From JAWKTM01 sp041399085 (GTDB lineage: Bacteria > Planctomycetota > Planctomycetia > Pirellulales > Pirellulaceae), in NCBI GenBank assembly GCA_041399085.1, contig JAWKTM010000103.1, forward strand, positions 1-17,197: a stretch of DNA of 17,197 nt. Direction: 5' to 3'. The position numbers were made by a program, and so were the translations under genes. Positions 8,577-15,498 of this stretch are shown piece by piece (within the stretch, counting starts at the first letter, position 1; each line of letters opens with the position of its first letter). The notes below the pieces were generated by a model that was given only the letters and a program-made list of their open reading frames with translations, made no database searches and was not told where the DNA came from.

Positions 8577-8717
8577 GGGCAAGATCGCTGGAAAATCGCG
8601 GAAAGAAACGCTGCAAGATTGCTGGGAAATCGAAGCCGTGCGAACCTGAAATCTACCGACTCTCGCGACCGTTGGTTATACTCGCCCCGTCGTTTCGTTC
8701 CCACCGGCGGATGCAAT
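8577..8717. promoter_or_regulatory. Divergent control region between mobA and fhcC with 20-bp direct repeats
   Basis: Two near-identical 20-mers lie 34 bp apart in the same orientation at 8580-8599 (CAAGATCGCTGGAAAATCGC) and 8614-8633 (CAAGATTGCTGGGAAATCGA), with 17 of 20 bases equal. A TATACT at 8677-8682, 36 bases before the fhcC start, is a plausible -10 box, but its -35 is weak. The repeats could be regulator sites serving either gene; that role is inferred from position only. Confidence 0.4.
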
Positions 8718-9533
8718 ATGGCTCTGGAAATATCGATTCGCGAGACAACTTCGGTTCCTCTGGAAGTCGAAGGGATTCTGCCCGAGACGGTGCGAGACAA
8801 GTCGCTGGACGAGATTCGCCGGTTGTCGATTTATCACGGCAATCGACAAGAGCAGTTTGGGGACTATTTCGACATCTCCGGCGATCCGGCCGACGAAACG
8901 ATGATCTGGCAAGGCAACTTGGCGGGCGTGCATTGGCTGGGGACGAAGATGAACGGCGGCGTGATTCGCGTCGAAGGCGACGCCGGCCGTCATGTGGGCA
9001 GCGAAATGCGTCGCGGCGAAATTCACGTTAGCGGCAACGCCAGCGATTGGGTCGGTGGCGAAATGCATGGCGGGTTGATCCACATTCGCGGCCGCGCCGG
9101 GCATCTGGTCGGCGCGGCGTATCGCGGCAGTCCCCGCGGCATGACCGGCGGCACGATTCTGGTTCACGGCAGCGTGGGGAACGAGCTGGGACACACGATG
9201 CGGCGCGGTCTGATCGCCGTCGGCGGCGACACGGGCGATTTGGTGGGCTTCAACATGTTGGCCGGGACGATTCTGATTTTTGGCGAAGCGGGCATTCGCC
9301 CCGGCGCGGGAATGCATCGCGGCACGATTGGCTTTTTCGGACCGAGCGCCCCGCCGTTGCTGCCCAGTTTTCGACGAGCCTGTCGTTTTCAGCCGGACGT
9401 CCTGGCTCTCCTAGCCAGCGAACTCCGCCGCCTCGATTTCCCGTTGCCCGACAGCTTCGGCAGCCAACCCATCGAACTCTTCCACGGCGACATGATCGAA
9501 GGCGGCCGCGGCGAAGTGATGATCGCCAGCTAA
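8718..9533 (+). CDS. fhcC: Formylmethanofuran dehydrogenase subunit C homologue (FhcC/FwdC family)
   Basis: The 271-residue product has a short N-terminal region (1-60) followed by glycine-rich beta-helix turns of the FwdC / glutamate-synthase alpha C-terminal type: repeated units such as MNGGVIRVEGDAGRHVGSEM and MHGGLIHIRGRAGHLVGAAY from about 65 to 210. In archaea this subunit belongs to formylmethanofuran dehydrogenase. In bacteria with tetrahydromethanopterin C1 metabolism it belongs to the Fhc formyltransferase/hydrolase complex that releases formate. The ATG at 8718 is chosen because the family begins near MALEISIRETT; the frame opens at 8562 but the extension has no match. fhcA, fhcB and fhcD are not in the window. 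It is cytoplasmic, with no signal peptide. Confidence 0.88.
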   Translation: MALEISIRETTSVPLEVEGILPETVRDKSLDEIRRLSIYHGNRQEQFGDYFDISGDPADETMIWQGNLAGVHWLGTKMNGGVIRVEGDAGRHVGSEMRRGEIHVSGNASDWVGGEMHGGLIHIRGRAGHLVGAAYRGSPRGMTGGTILVHGSVGNELGHTMRRGLIAVGGDTGDLVGFNMLAGTILIFGEAGIRPGAGMHRGTIGFFGPSAPPLLPSFRRACRFQPDVLALLASELRRLDFPLPDSFGSQPIELFHGDMIEGGRGEVMIAS

Positions 9534-9618
9534 CCCGAGGTAGTCGAGGAACCTCCGCTTCCCGTCTTCCAAACTCGACGACCACAACCCAACTCTTCCT
9601 TCATTTCTCCGCGATCTC

Positions 9619-9742
9619 CGCGCCTCCGCGTTTCCAACCTCCGTCTGGCTTTTGATCGTGGCACAAATGCGTCGCACTGATAGAACGATGCGACTAACAC
9701 CGGCCGAAACTGCGCAGGAAGAATCGGAAACGCGGAGGCGCG
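9619..9742. repeat. Inverted arms inside the 220-bp unit (copy 1)
   Basis: The 17-mer at 9619-9635 (CGCGCCTCCGCGTTTCC) is the exact reverse complement of 9726-9742. The pairing continues outward imperfectly for about 12 more bases. The 90-base interior carries a smaller stem, GTCGCA (9671-9676) with TGCGAC (9689-9694). Copy 2 retains 12-bp arms at 9844-9855 and 9946-9957. The shape fits a folded RNA or a small non-autonomous mobile element; there are no obvious target-site duplications. Confidence 0.75.
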
Positions 9743-10075
9743 GAGGGCGCAGAGAGGGGAGTGCTGTGAGGAAACTAAGGGCAGCGTGACAGGATGCAGG
9801 TTTTCAGCAAGTTTCGTCTTCTCCCTCTAAGCTTCATCGCGCGCCTCCGCGTTTCAACCTCCGTCTGGCTTTTGATCGTGGCACAAATGCGTCGCACTGA
9901 TAGAACGATGCGACTAACACCGGCCGAAACTGCACAGGAAGAATCGAAACGCGGAGGGCGCAGAGGACGGAGAGGAGAGTGCTGTGAGGAAATTAAGGGT
10001 AGCGGACAGGATGCAGGTTTTCAGCAGCTCCCTTCTCCCCTCTGCGATCTCCGCCTCCGCGTTTCCAACCTCCGG
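9622..10075. repeat. Tandem ~220-bp repeat, two copies plus a partial third
   Basis: Copy 1 runs from about 9622 to 9841 and copy 2 from about 9842 to 10052; a third is cut short after 10075. The segment beginning CCGTCTGGCTTTTGATCGTG occurs at 9641 and again at 9861, so the period is 220 bp. The stretch around it continues nearly identical for over 80 bp. The copies differ by a few substitutions and small deletions (for example 9736-9745 is shortened in copy 2). No reading frame is conserved between copies. Confidence 0.88.
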
Positions 10076-10095
10076 CCGATTTGTAATCGTGAAGC

Positions 10096-10400
10096 GGACG
10101 GACAATCTTCCCGTCCGGACCGCGTCTTTCTCGCCTGTACCGGACAGGTTGTCGTTTGTACCGGCGGTCTTTCGTTCGTACCGCGAATTTTTCGCTCGTA
10201 ACGGACAAGTTGTCAATCGTACCGCGAATTTTTCGCTCGTAACGGCCAAGTTGTCGTTCGTACCGCGATTTTCGAGCTCGTAACGGACAAATTGGCGTCC
10301 GTACCGGGAATTTCTCGTCCGTACCGGGAATTTTTGGTTCGTACCGCGAGTTTTTCGTCCGTACCGCCGGTTTTTGGTTGGTACCGCGTTCTGCTGATCG
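10096..10400. repeat. Array of 15 short units in two classes (20 bp and 21 bp)
   Basis: Units start at 10096, 10117, 10137, 10158, 10178, 10198, 10219, 10239, 10260, 10280, 10301, 10321, 10341, 10361 and 10381. Class A is 20 bp (type GTACCGCGAATTTTTCGCTC, identical at 10178 and 10219). Class B is 21 bp (type GTAACGGACAAGTTGTC plus four bases). The order is B A B A A B A B A B A A A A A, the last one degenerate. Each class has its own dyad: GCGAA-TTT-TTCGC in A and GACAA-G-TTGTC in B. The spacing equals about two helical turns. It is not a CRISPR: there are no constant repeats with unique spacers. Confidence 0.9.
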
Positions 10401-10468
10401 GTTCTTGGGTCCGGTAAAGCACTGGCGGGCTGCGGCTTCTTTACGTCCCGCCGCTTGAGCCGAAATGA

Positions 10469-10524
10469 AAGCTCCGACAAGGCGGAGCACTCCAAGAAGC
10501 TCCGATAAGGCAGAGCACTCCAAA
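10469..10524. repeat. Two adjacent 28-bp hairpin repeats
   Basis: Copy 1 (10469-10496) and copy 2 (10497-10524) abut directly and match at 25 of 28 positions. Each contains GCTCCG, a 6-base loop and CGGAGC (the second copy has one mismatch, CAGAGC), then ACTCCAA. A degraded third piece (GGGGCACTC near 10531) follows. This looks like a REP-type intergenic hairpin repeat. Confidence 0.75.
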
Positions 10525-10543
10525 AATCTTGGGGCACTCGGTC

Positions 10544-10564
10544 ACAACCGGAAATTCCGGTTGT
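10544..10564. promoter_or_regulatory. Perfect 21-nt palindrome upstream of the beta-helix gene
   Basis: ACAACCGGAA and TTCCGGTTGT are exact reverse complements around a single central A. The site lies 52 bases before the ATG at 10617. It could be an operator for a dimeric regulator or a structured leader element; there is no T-run, so it is not a typical terminator. Confidence 0.55.
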
Positions 10565-10569
10565 CATTG

Positions 10570-10593
10570 GTGCGGAGTCAACGAAATCCGCAC
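10570..10593 (+). promoter_or_regulatory. Second dyad in the leader of the beta-helix gene
   Basis: GTGCGGA (10570-10576) pairs with TCCGCAC (10587-10593) across a 10-nt loop. It ends 11 nt before the GAGGA ribosome binding site (10605-10609), so a hairpin here could affect translation of the gene starting at 10617. Confidence 0.4.
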
Positions 10594-10616
10594 ATCGCTT
10601 TACCGAGGATCCGAGT

Positions 10617-12470
10617 ATGCTTTCCCAGTTTTGGCGCCGTCCCGCGACGGCTCGCTCCCGCCGCTCTCGTCCGAATTTTCGCCGCCGACCCGATCGCCAA
10701 TGGCTGCGACAGGGGCTCGAACCCCTCGAAACGCGGCGATTGATGGCCGGCGATTTGTTCGCGGCCACCGAAGCTGCCGTCGAATACGTGGTCGCTCCGA
10801 ACGGCGACGACTGGAACGCCGGGTCGCTCGACCAACCGTTCGCCACGATTCGCCGAGCGCTGGATGCCGCCAAACCGGGCGACACAATCTCGCTGAGAAA
10901 CGGCGTCTACGAAGGGGGCATCAACATCGACGTCGACAACCTCACGATCCGCTCGCTGCCGGGCGAATGGGCCGTGATCGAGTCGCCACTGACGCAGTGG
11001 GGCGACGGCCACTCGGATTCCGTGATTCGGTACGGATTCGATGTCGAAGGCGGCCGGCTGGAGAACCTCGAGATTACCGGCGGATACTGGTACGGCGTGA
11101 TGTTTTGGGACTGGTGGGATTCGGACTTCAGCGAAGGAAGCACGCACGTCGGAGCCAGCGGCATCACGCTCGACGGCGTCAAGGTTCACGACACGGGCGT
11201 CGACGCGATCAAGATTACGCCAGGCGCGAACGACATCACGATCATCAACAGCGAAGTCTTCAACGCCGGTCGCCGCTCGACGACTTCGGCCGACGGCATC
11301 GACAACAACAACGGCGATCGGATGGTCGTGCGCAGCACCTACGTGCATGACGTGCCCGGCATCGGCATCCTCACCAGTGGCGGGACCGAGGATTCGATCA
11401 TCGAGCGGAATTTGGTGCGAGACACGGGGGGCGCGGGGATCGTCGCCGGCTTCTACAGCGAACTGGAATGGCTCGAGCCGAACAATCCCGATTACTACGC
11501 CGCCATCAACCCGATCGTCCGCAACAACATCGTGGTCGACGCCGGTCATGCCGGGATCGGAATCTACGGAGCGGACAACGCCCAGATCTACAACAACACG
11601 CTGGTCAACGCGGCCGACGATGCGCAAGCTCCGATTCAATTCGGCGGCTATGAGATGTGGATCTCCAATACCGCGCCTTCTTATGCCCACGTGGCTTCGC
11701 ACGATCCCGTGGTCGTGAACAATCTGATCGTTACAAACCCCGAGAACGACACGCGAATGGTCGATATTCGCGAAGCGAGCATCACCGGCCAATTGACACT
11801 GGATTACAACCTGTACTTTGGAACCAGCACGCGCGGCACGCTATTCATCGACCGCAATCTGACGGGCGAAGGAACTCCCGAGCAGACGTTCTCGCATTGG
11901 CAAACGAACTATGGCTACGATCTGCACAGCCTCGTGGCCGATCCGCGGCTCGGCGACGACCGCACCGGTCGGCCGACAGCCCAGCGATCGGGCGCGGCGA
12001 TTGCCTTGGCCGGACTGGACCGACGACTTCGACGGCAACCTTCCTGGCTGATCCGCCCGATCCCGAAGCGTTCGACATCGGGGCCGACGAATTCAACGCG
12101 GGGGCGCGAAGCTGGCCACGCCGCCGGCTCCGTTCGGCGCGCCGTCGCTGGATATCGCCTGGTTACGCGGCTATCACGACTACGAATCTCAAACGATCCA
12201 AGTCAAAGCCGCGGCACGGTTCGACCGCCGACACGGTCACCGTCCAGTATGCGACGATCGGCGGTTCGGCCGTCGCGGGCGAAGACTTCACCGCCGTGGC
12301 CGGCACGCTCACGTTCGCTCCGGGCGAGACCGAGAAGTTCGTTTCGGTGCCGCTGCTGTCCGACAACGAAGCCGAAGGGGACGAGCACTTTCTGTTCCTC
12401 GCGCTTCCAGCCCCACGGGCCGACGGCGACTATCCCGTGCGGCTTGGCCACCAGCAAATGGCCTCGATGA
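10617..12470 (+). CDS. N-terminal open frame of the beta-helix gene: LEPR-like export motif plus parallel beta-helix domain 1
   Basis: The ATG at 10617 has GAGGA 7 nt upstream. Residues 1-33 are strongly basic; LEPLETRRLMA (34-44) is the planctomycete export motif. A DUF1565-type beta-helix opening follows (YVVAPNGDDWNAGS, then PFATIRRALDAAKPGDTI, about 58-98). Beta-helix rungs rich in NNIVV, NNTLV and NNLIV continue to about residue 445 (SLVADPRLGDD). Such folds occur in polysaccharide lyases and in carbohydrate-binding surface proteins; no catalytic triad could be assigned. After about 11,960 this frame no longer encodes the family: the match continues in frame 2 (ADSPAIGRGD), so the residues from there to the stop at 12470 are probably an out-of-frame tail. 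It is likely secreted. Confidence 0.7.
   Translation: MLSQFWRRPATARSRRSRPNFRRRPDRQWLRQGLEPLETRRLMAGDLFAATEAAVEYVVAPNGDDWNAGSLDQPFATIRRALDAAKPGDTISLRNGVYEGGINIDVDNLTIRSLPGEWAVIESPLTQWGDGHSDSVIRYGFDVEGGRLENLEITGGYWYGVMFWDWWDSDFSEGSTHVGASGITLDGVKVHDTGVDAIKITPGANDITIINSEVFNAGRRSTTSADGIDNNNGDRMVVRSTYVHDVPGIGILTSGGTEDSIIERNLVRDTGGAGIVAGFYSELEWLEPNNPDYYAAINPIVRNNIVVDAGHAGIGIYGADNAQIYNNTLVNAADDAQAPIQFGGYEMWISNTAPSYAHVASHDPVVVNNLIVTNPENDTRMVDIREASITGQLTLDYNLYFGTSTRGTLFIDRNLTGEGTPEQTFSHWQTNYGYDLHSLVADPRLGDDRTGRPTAQRSGAAIALAGLDRRLRRQPSWLIRPIPKRSTSGPTNSTRGREAGHAAGSVRRAVAGYRLVTRLSRLRISNDPSQSRGTVRPPTRSPSSMRRSAVRPSRAKTSPPWPARSRSLRARPRSSFRCRCCPTTKPKGTSTFCSSRFQPHGPTATIPCGLATSKWPR
11972..12465 (+). other. End of beta-helix 1, linker and first Calx-beta domain (frame-shifted remnant)
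   Basis: Frame 2 gives ADSPAIGRGD, frame 1 gives TDDFDGN, and frame 2 again gives DPPDPEAFDIGADEFNAG, the usual closing signature of these beta-helix domains. Frame 1 then reads AKLATPPAPFGAPSLDIAWL. After another shift, frame 2 reads GSTADTVTVQYATIGGSA and GEDFTAVAGTLTFAPGETEK, a typical Calx-beta repeat ending EGDEHFLFLAL. Calx-beta domains bind calcium and often serve as spacers in surface proteins. Confidence 0.65.
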
Positions 12471-13690
12471 CAACGACGCACAAACGCCGACGACCACTCA
12501 CTACGCCACGAAATGGGTCAGCCCCGATGGCAGCGACGTGGATGGCGACGGCTCGCAGGCCCATCCGTGGAAGTCGCTGCAACACGCGGCCGACAACGTG
12601 ATCCCCGGCGACTATGTGATCGTGATGCCCGGCAAATATTGGGGCATGAACATGACGACCGACGGCAAGCCCGACGCGGATCACGTTCCACGCGTTGCCG
12701 GGCGTCGAGATCGACGAGCCGTTTCCGGGCCAGCTAGACGGCGTCAATCTGAAGCGCGGACTTCATCACGATCGAAGGCTTTTATGTCCACGACATGCCG
12801 CGAGAGCCGGTTTGCGGTCGGTCAACAACGAAGGCGTGATCTTTTGCGCGGCAACACGTCCGACCACAACGCGATGTGGGGCATCCTCACCGGCTGGTCG
12901 GAAAACATTCTGGTCGAGAACAATCAGGTCTCGCGTTCGCAAGTCGAGCATGGCATCTACATCAGCAACTCGGCCGACGGGCGCGATCGTGCGGAACAAC
13001 GTGGTTTGGGGCAATCGGGACAGCGGCATTCAGTTCAACGCCGACGGCTCGCTGCCCGGCGACGGCGTGCATTCCGACAATGTGATCGAAGGCAACATTA
13101 TCTATGGCAACGGTAATACGGGCGGCGGAGCGGCGATCAACTTGACGGCGTGCAAGACAGTTTGATTCGCAACAACCTGCTGTACGACAACCATTCGACT
13201 GGCATCGTGCTGTACGTGGGGTTCGGGTGGCCGAGCCGCTGACGAACAACGTCGTCACGAACAACACGGTCGTGATGGCCGAAGACGCTCGCTGGGCGTT
13301 GCTGATGTGGAACGGCAGCTCGGGCAACGTGATCGCGAACAATATCTTGCTGAACCGCAATCCGAATCGCGGCAGCATCGATGTCGACTCGTCCAGCCTG
13401 CCGGCCTACTCGGCCAACAACATCCTGCAAGACAAGTTCTCGCCGAACGGCTGGTTCCGGCTCGTTCGCCGATTGGCAAGCGTTCTCGGGCGGCCAGGAT
13501 GTGTTGTCGCTGGTGATTCCGCAAACCAGCGTGGCCACCGAGTTGAACAACCTGTTTGTCGATCCGTCGGCCGGCGACTTTCATCTGCGAGCCGGCAGTG
13601 CGGCGATCGACGTGGGCGATCCGTTCCATACGGCTCCGACCGATATTTTAGCCACGCGCGACCCAGCGGCGCGGGAATCGATATCGGCTG
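12466..13690 (+). other. Second parallel beta-helix domain (frame-shifted remnant)
   Basis: Frame 1 opens with DDNDAQTPTTTHYATKWVSP and DGDGSQAHPWKSLQHAADNV, the DUF1565-like opening. Later pieces are ITFHALPGVEIDEPFPG (frame 2), DFITIEGFYVHDMP (frame 3), RGNTSDHNAMWGILTGWSEN and HGIYISNSADG (frame 1), IVRNNVVWGNRDSGIQFNAD (frame 2), DGVQDSLIRNNLLYDN (frame 1) and EPLTNNVVTNNTVVMAEDAR (frame 3). The domain closes with LFVDPSAGDFHLRAGSAAID (frame 1) and SGAGIDIG (frame 3). Each piece fits the fold, so only the reading frame is disturbed. Confidence 0.65.
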
Positions 13691-13693
13691 CTC

Positions 13694-15256
13694 GAAGCTG
13701 GTCAGTTCTCGCCGACCGTGCGGTTCGAGTCGGCCGATTGGATCGAGTGAGTTCATCGGCATGGCCGAGATCGTTGCATTCGCAGCGCGACACAGAGCAA
13801 CCGCTGGCCGTGTTCTGGTTCGATCGCCGGCATCACGGACGGCACCGCATCGGCCGACGATTTCAAGGCGTCGACGGCTATCTAGTGTTTCGGCCGGGCG
13901 AGTCGCGAAAGACGTTCCGCATCTTCATCCACGACGACGCGGCGATCGAATCGCGCGAAGCCGTGCGGCTCGATCTGCGGGTGGTCGGCGATCCCACCGG
14001 GCTGATCCCCATCGACCAAGTCGGCGATCCGACCGGCTTGATTCCCACGGATCAAGTGGGCGATCCCACGGGCGTCGGCGATCCGGTCGGCGTGGGCGAT
14101 CCTGACCTGTGGATGCCCGACGGATCAAGCGACGCTGCATCTGGTGAGCGACGACGCTTGGCGCTCGGTACGATCGAATTCGACAGCCGCTCGACGTGAA
14201 CGAAGCCGACGGCGTGGCAACGATCACCGTGCGACGCACGGGTGGCAGCAGCGGCGAAGTTAGCGTCGACTTTGCCACGGCTGATTGGGTGAAGCCGCGG
14301 CAAGCCACTTGGATCAAACGCCACACGATCTGCTCTATCCGACCGATAACGACACGCCTGCCACGGCTGGCAAAGATTACACCGCAAGCCGGCACGCTCA
14401 CGTTTGCCGACGGCGAAACCGAGAAGACGATCACCATCGACTTGACTGACGACGCTTGGTTCGAGGGCGGCGAGGCGTTTGCGTTGAAGCAACTAATGCG
14501 ACGGGCGGCGCTGACTTGGGAAGCCGATCGAGCTTGAAGGTTCACATCGACAGCGACGATGCGAAACAAGCGGGCGAGTTCGGGTTCAGCGCGGCGAGCT
14601 TATGTCGTTACCGAAGGCACGCCGTCGGTCAACGTCACAATCGAGCGGCTGGGCGGCGGCAATGTCGAAGTGCGCCGCGTCTGTACGACACCGGGCTGGC
14701 AACGGCTGGTCGACCGCGTCCGCTTGGGCCGGTTCCGACTACGCGCATCTGCCGGGAAGTGGTGTTCGCGGCGGGCGAGATGTCGAAGACGATCAGCATT
14801 CCGATTGTCGACGACGGCTCGACCGAACGGGACGGGTCTTCGATTCAGCTCTACAGTCCGTCGAACGACGCCACGATCGGCGCGCTGGCCACGACGCAGG
14901 TCACGATTCAGGACAACGACAGCGCGATCGAGTTTGCTCAGTCGAACTACGTGGTCAACGAATCGACCGGCGTGATGCAGATCAAAATTCGCCGCATCGG
15001 CAGCACCGCGGGAACGGCCACAGTCGATCTGAACATCAACAGCGGCGGCGCAACCGCGGGCCAAGACTTCATCAAACCGCCCAGCCCCACGGTCACCTTT
15101 GCCGACGGCGAATTTGAAAAGCTGGTCGACATCGCGATCGTGGATGACGTGTTTGCGGAAGGAGACGAGTCGTTCTATCTCTCGTTGTCCAACGCCACCG
15201 GAGCGAAGCTGGGAACCTATCTCTGGGGCGGCGGCAAGATTCTGGCCAGCGATTAG
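13694..15256 (+). other. C-terminal Calx-beta array (frame-shifted, last part intact)
   Basis: Recognisable pieces are EAGQFSPTVRFESADW (frame 2), VDGYLVFRPGESRKTFRIFI (frame 1), VNEADGVATITVRRTGG with SGEVSVDFATADW (frame 3), GKDYTA (frame 2), GTLTFADGETEKTITIDLTD (frame 3), and YVVTEGTPSVNVTIERLGGG (frame 3). From about 14,755 frame 2 stays open to the stop at 15256, with two good Calx-beta segments: VVFAAGEMSKTISIPIVDDG and SNYVVNESTGVMQIKIRRIG followed by ATAGQDFIKP and a DDVFAEGDESFYLSLSN ending. About four Calx-beta domains are present in all. The frame-2 opening extends back to 14456, where it encodes NATGGADLG and KVHIDSDDA. Confidence 0.65.
13984..14103 (+). repeat. Short in-frame repeat encoding VGDPTG units
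   Basis: Two 36-bp units (13984-14019 and 14020-14055) encode VGDPTGLIP(I/T)DQ. Two shortened 18-bp units (14056-14073 encoding VGDPTG, 14074-14091 encoding VGDPVG) follow, and then VGDP from 14092. The array interrupts a Calx-beta domain between its LDLRV strand and the DLWMPDG segment. Codon differences between copies (GGGCTGATC versus GGCTTGATT) show it is not a very recent duplication. Confidence 0.8.
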
Positions 15257-15498
15257 GCGTCGCGGACCGAGAGTGATTCGCGGGTTCGTTCCCAGGTGCT
15301 GGCTTGGGAACGAACCGACGTGGTTGGCGGTATGGCCGGCGGGTCGTTTCCATGAGCACGTGCCCACTTGCTTGCAATTACGCGACGAGGGTCGTACGTT
15401 GGAATCTGCTCGGCGAGCGGCGTGTTGAATCCGACGCGGCTGGCCGACGCCCGCCTTTCCTTCCGCCTCTGGCCCGCCTGAGATTGCGAGTTGCCGTT
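15257..15498. other. Intergenic region between the beta-helix gene and the TPR gene
   Basis: Apart from the inverted repeat listed separately, no gene or clear promoter is visible. A long minus-strand frame covers it and the whole next gene, but its translation is an antisense shadow. Confidence 0.5.
15283..15316. terminator. Inverted repeat, possible terminator or dispersed hairpin repeat
   Basis: GGTTCGTTCCCA (15283-15294) is the exact reverse complement of TGGGAACGAACC (15305-15316) with a 10-nt loop, 27 bases after the stop codon at 15256. A strong 12-bp stem in this position suits a transcription terminator, but there is no T-run. Similar GTTCCCA..TGGGAAC hairpins are common dispersed repeats in planctomycete and cyanobacterial DNA (from memory, not checked). 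Confidence 0.5.

Larger units (their letters stand above)
9534..10616. other. Non-coding repeat island between fhcC and the beta-helix gene
   Basis: About 1.08 kb lacks any credible protein gene. Long minus-strand frames cross it only because the short repeats contain no stop codons in that direction; 20- and 21-bp units cannot keep one coding frame. The first 70 bases hold a modest stem (GAGGT and ACCTC near 9537-9555). The rest is built from several different repeat families, listed separately. Confidence 0.8.
10617..15256 (+). pseudogene. Giant exported beta-helix/Calx-beta protein, broken by many frame changes
   Basis: Read across all three plus frames, the region encodes one protein of about 1540 residues. 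Its parts in order are an N-terminal export motif, parallel beta-helix 1 (frame 3, to about 11,960), a Calx-beta domain (frame 2, about 12,224-12,400), beta-helix 2 (about 12,466-13,690, in alternating frames) and a run of Calx-beta domains (13,694-15,256). Frame changes lie near 11965, 12015, 12045, 12102, 12215, 12430, 12679, 12757, 12806, 12844, 12981, 13142, 13221, 13460, 13664, 13690, several more between 13740 and 14600, and by 14,755. Between them family motifs are preserved. One- or two-base errors in homopolymers explain many sites (for example G5 at 12100-12104). There is no C-terminal anchor or dockerin; the end is GTYLWGGGKILASD. Confidence 0.75.

Noticed and set aside
10096..10400. 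CRISPR array
   Set aside because: Units are 20-21 bp, degenerate and contiguous, with no unique spacers and no cas genes nearby.
9534..10616. Insertion sequence or transposase
   Set aside because: No transposase-like translation on either strand and no clear target-site duplication around the repeat units.
9914..10885. A 323-codon minus-strand frame with repeats such as RYGR and GTND
   Set aside because: It crosses the 20/21-bp array, where all minus frames lack stops. The unit lengths rotate the frame, so no periodic protein is encoded, and it runs antisense into the start of the beta-helix gene.
11960..14755. Programmed ribosomal frameshifting
   Set aside because: About 25 sites with mixed directions and no common slippery heptamer are far too many for a programmed mechanism.
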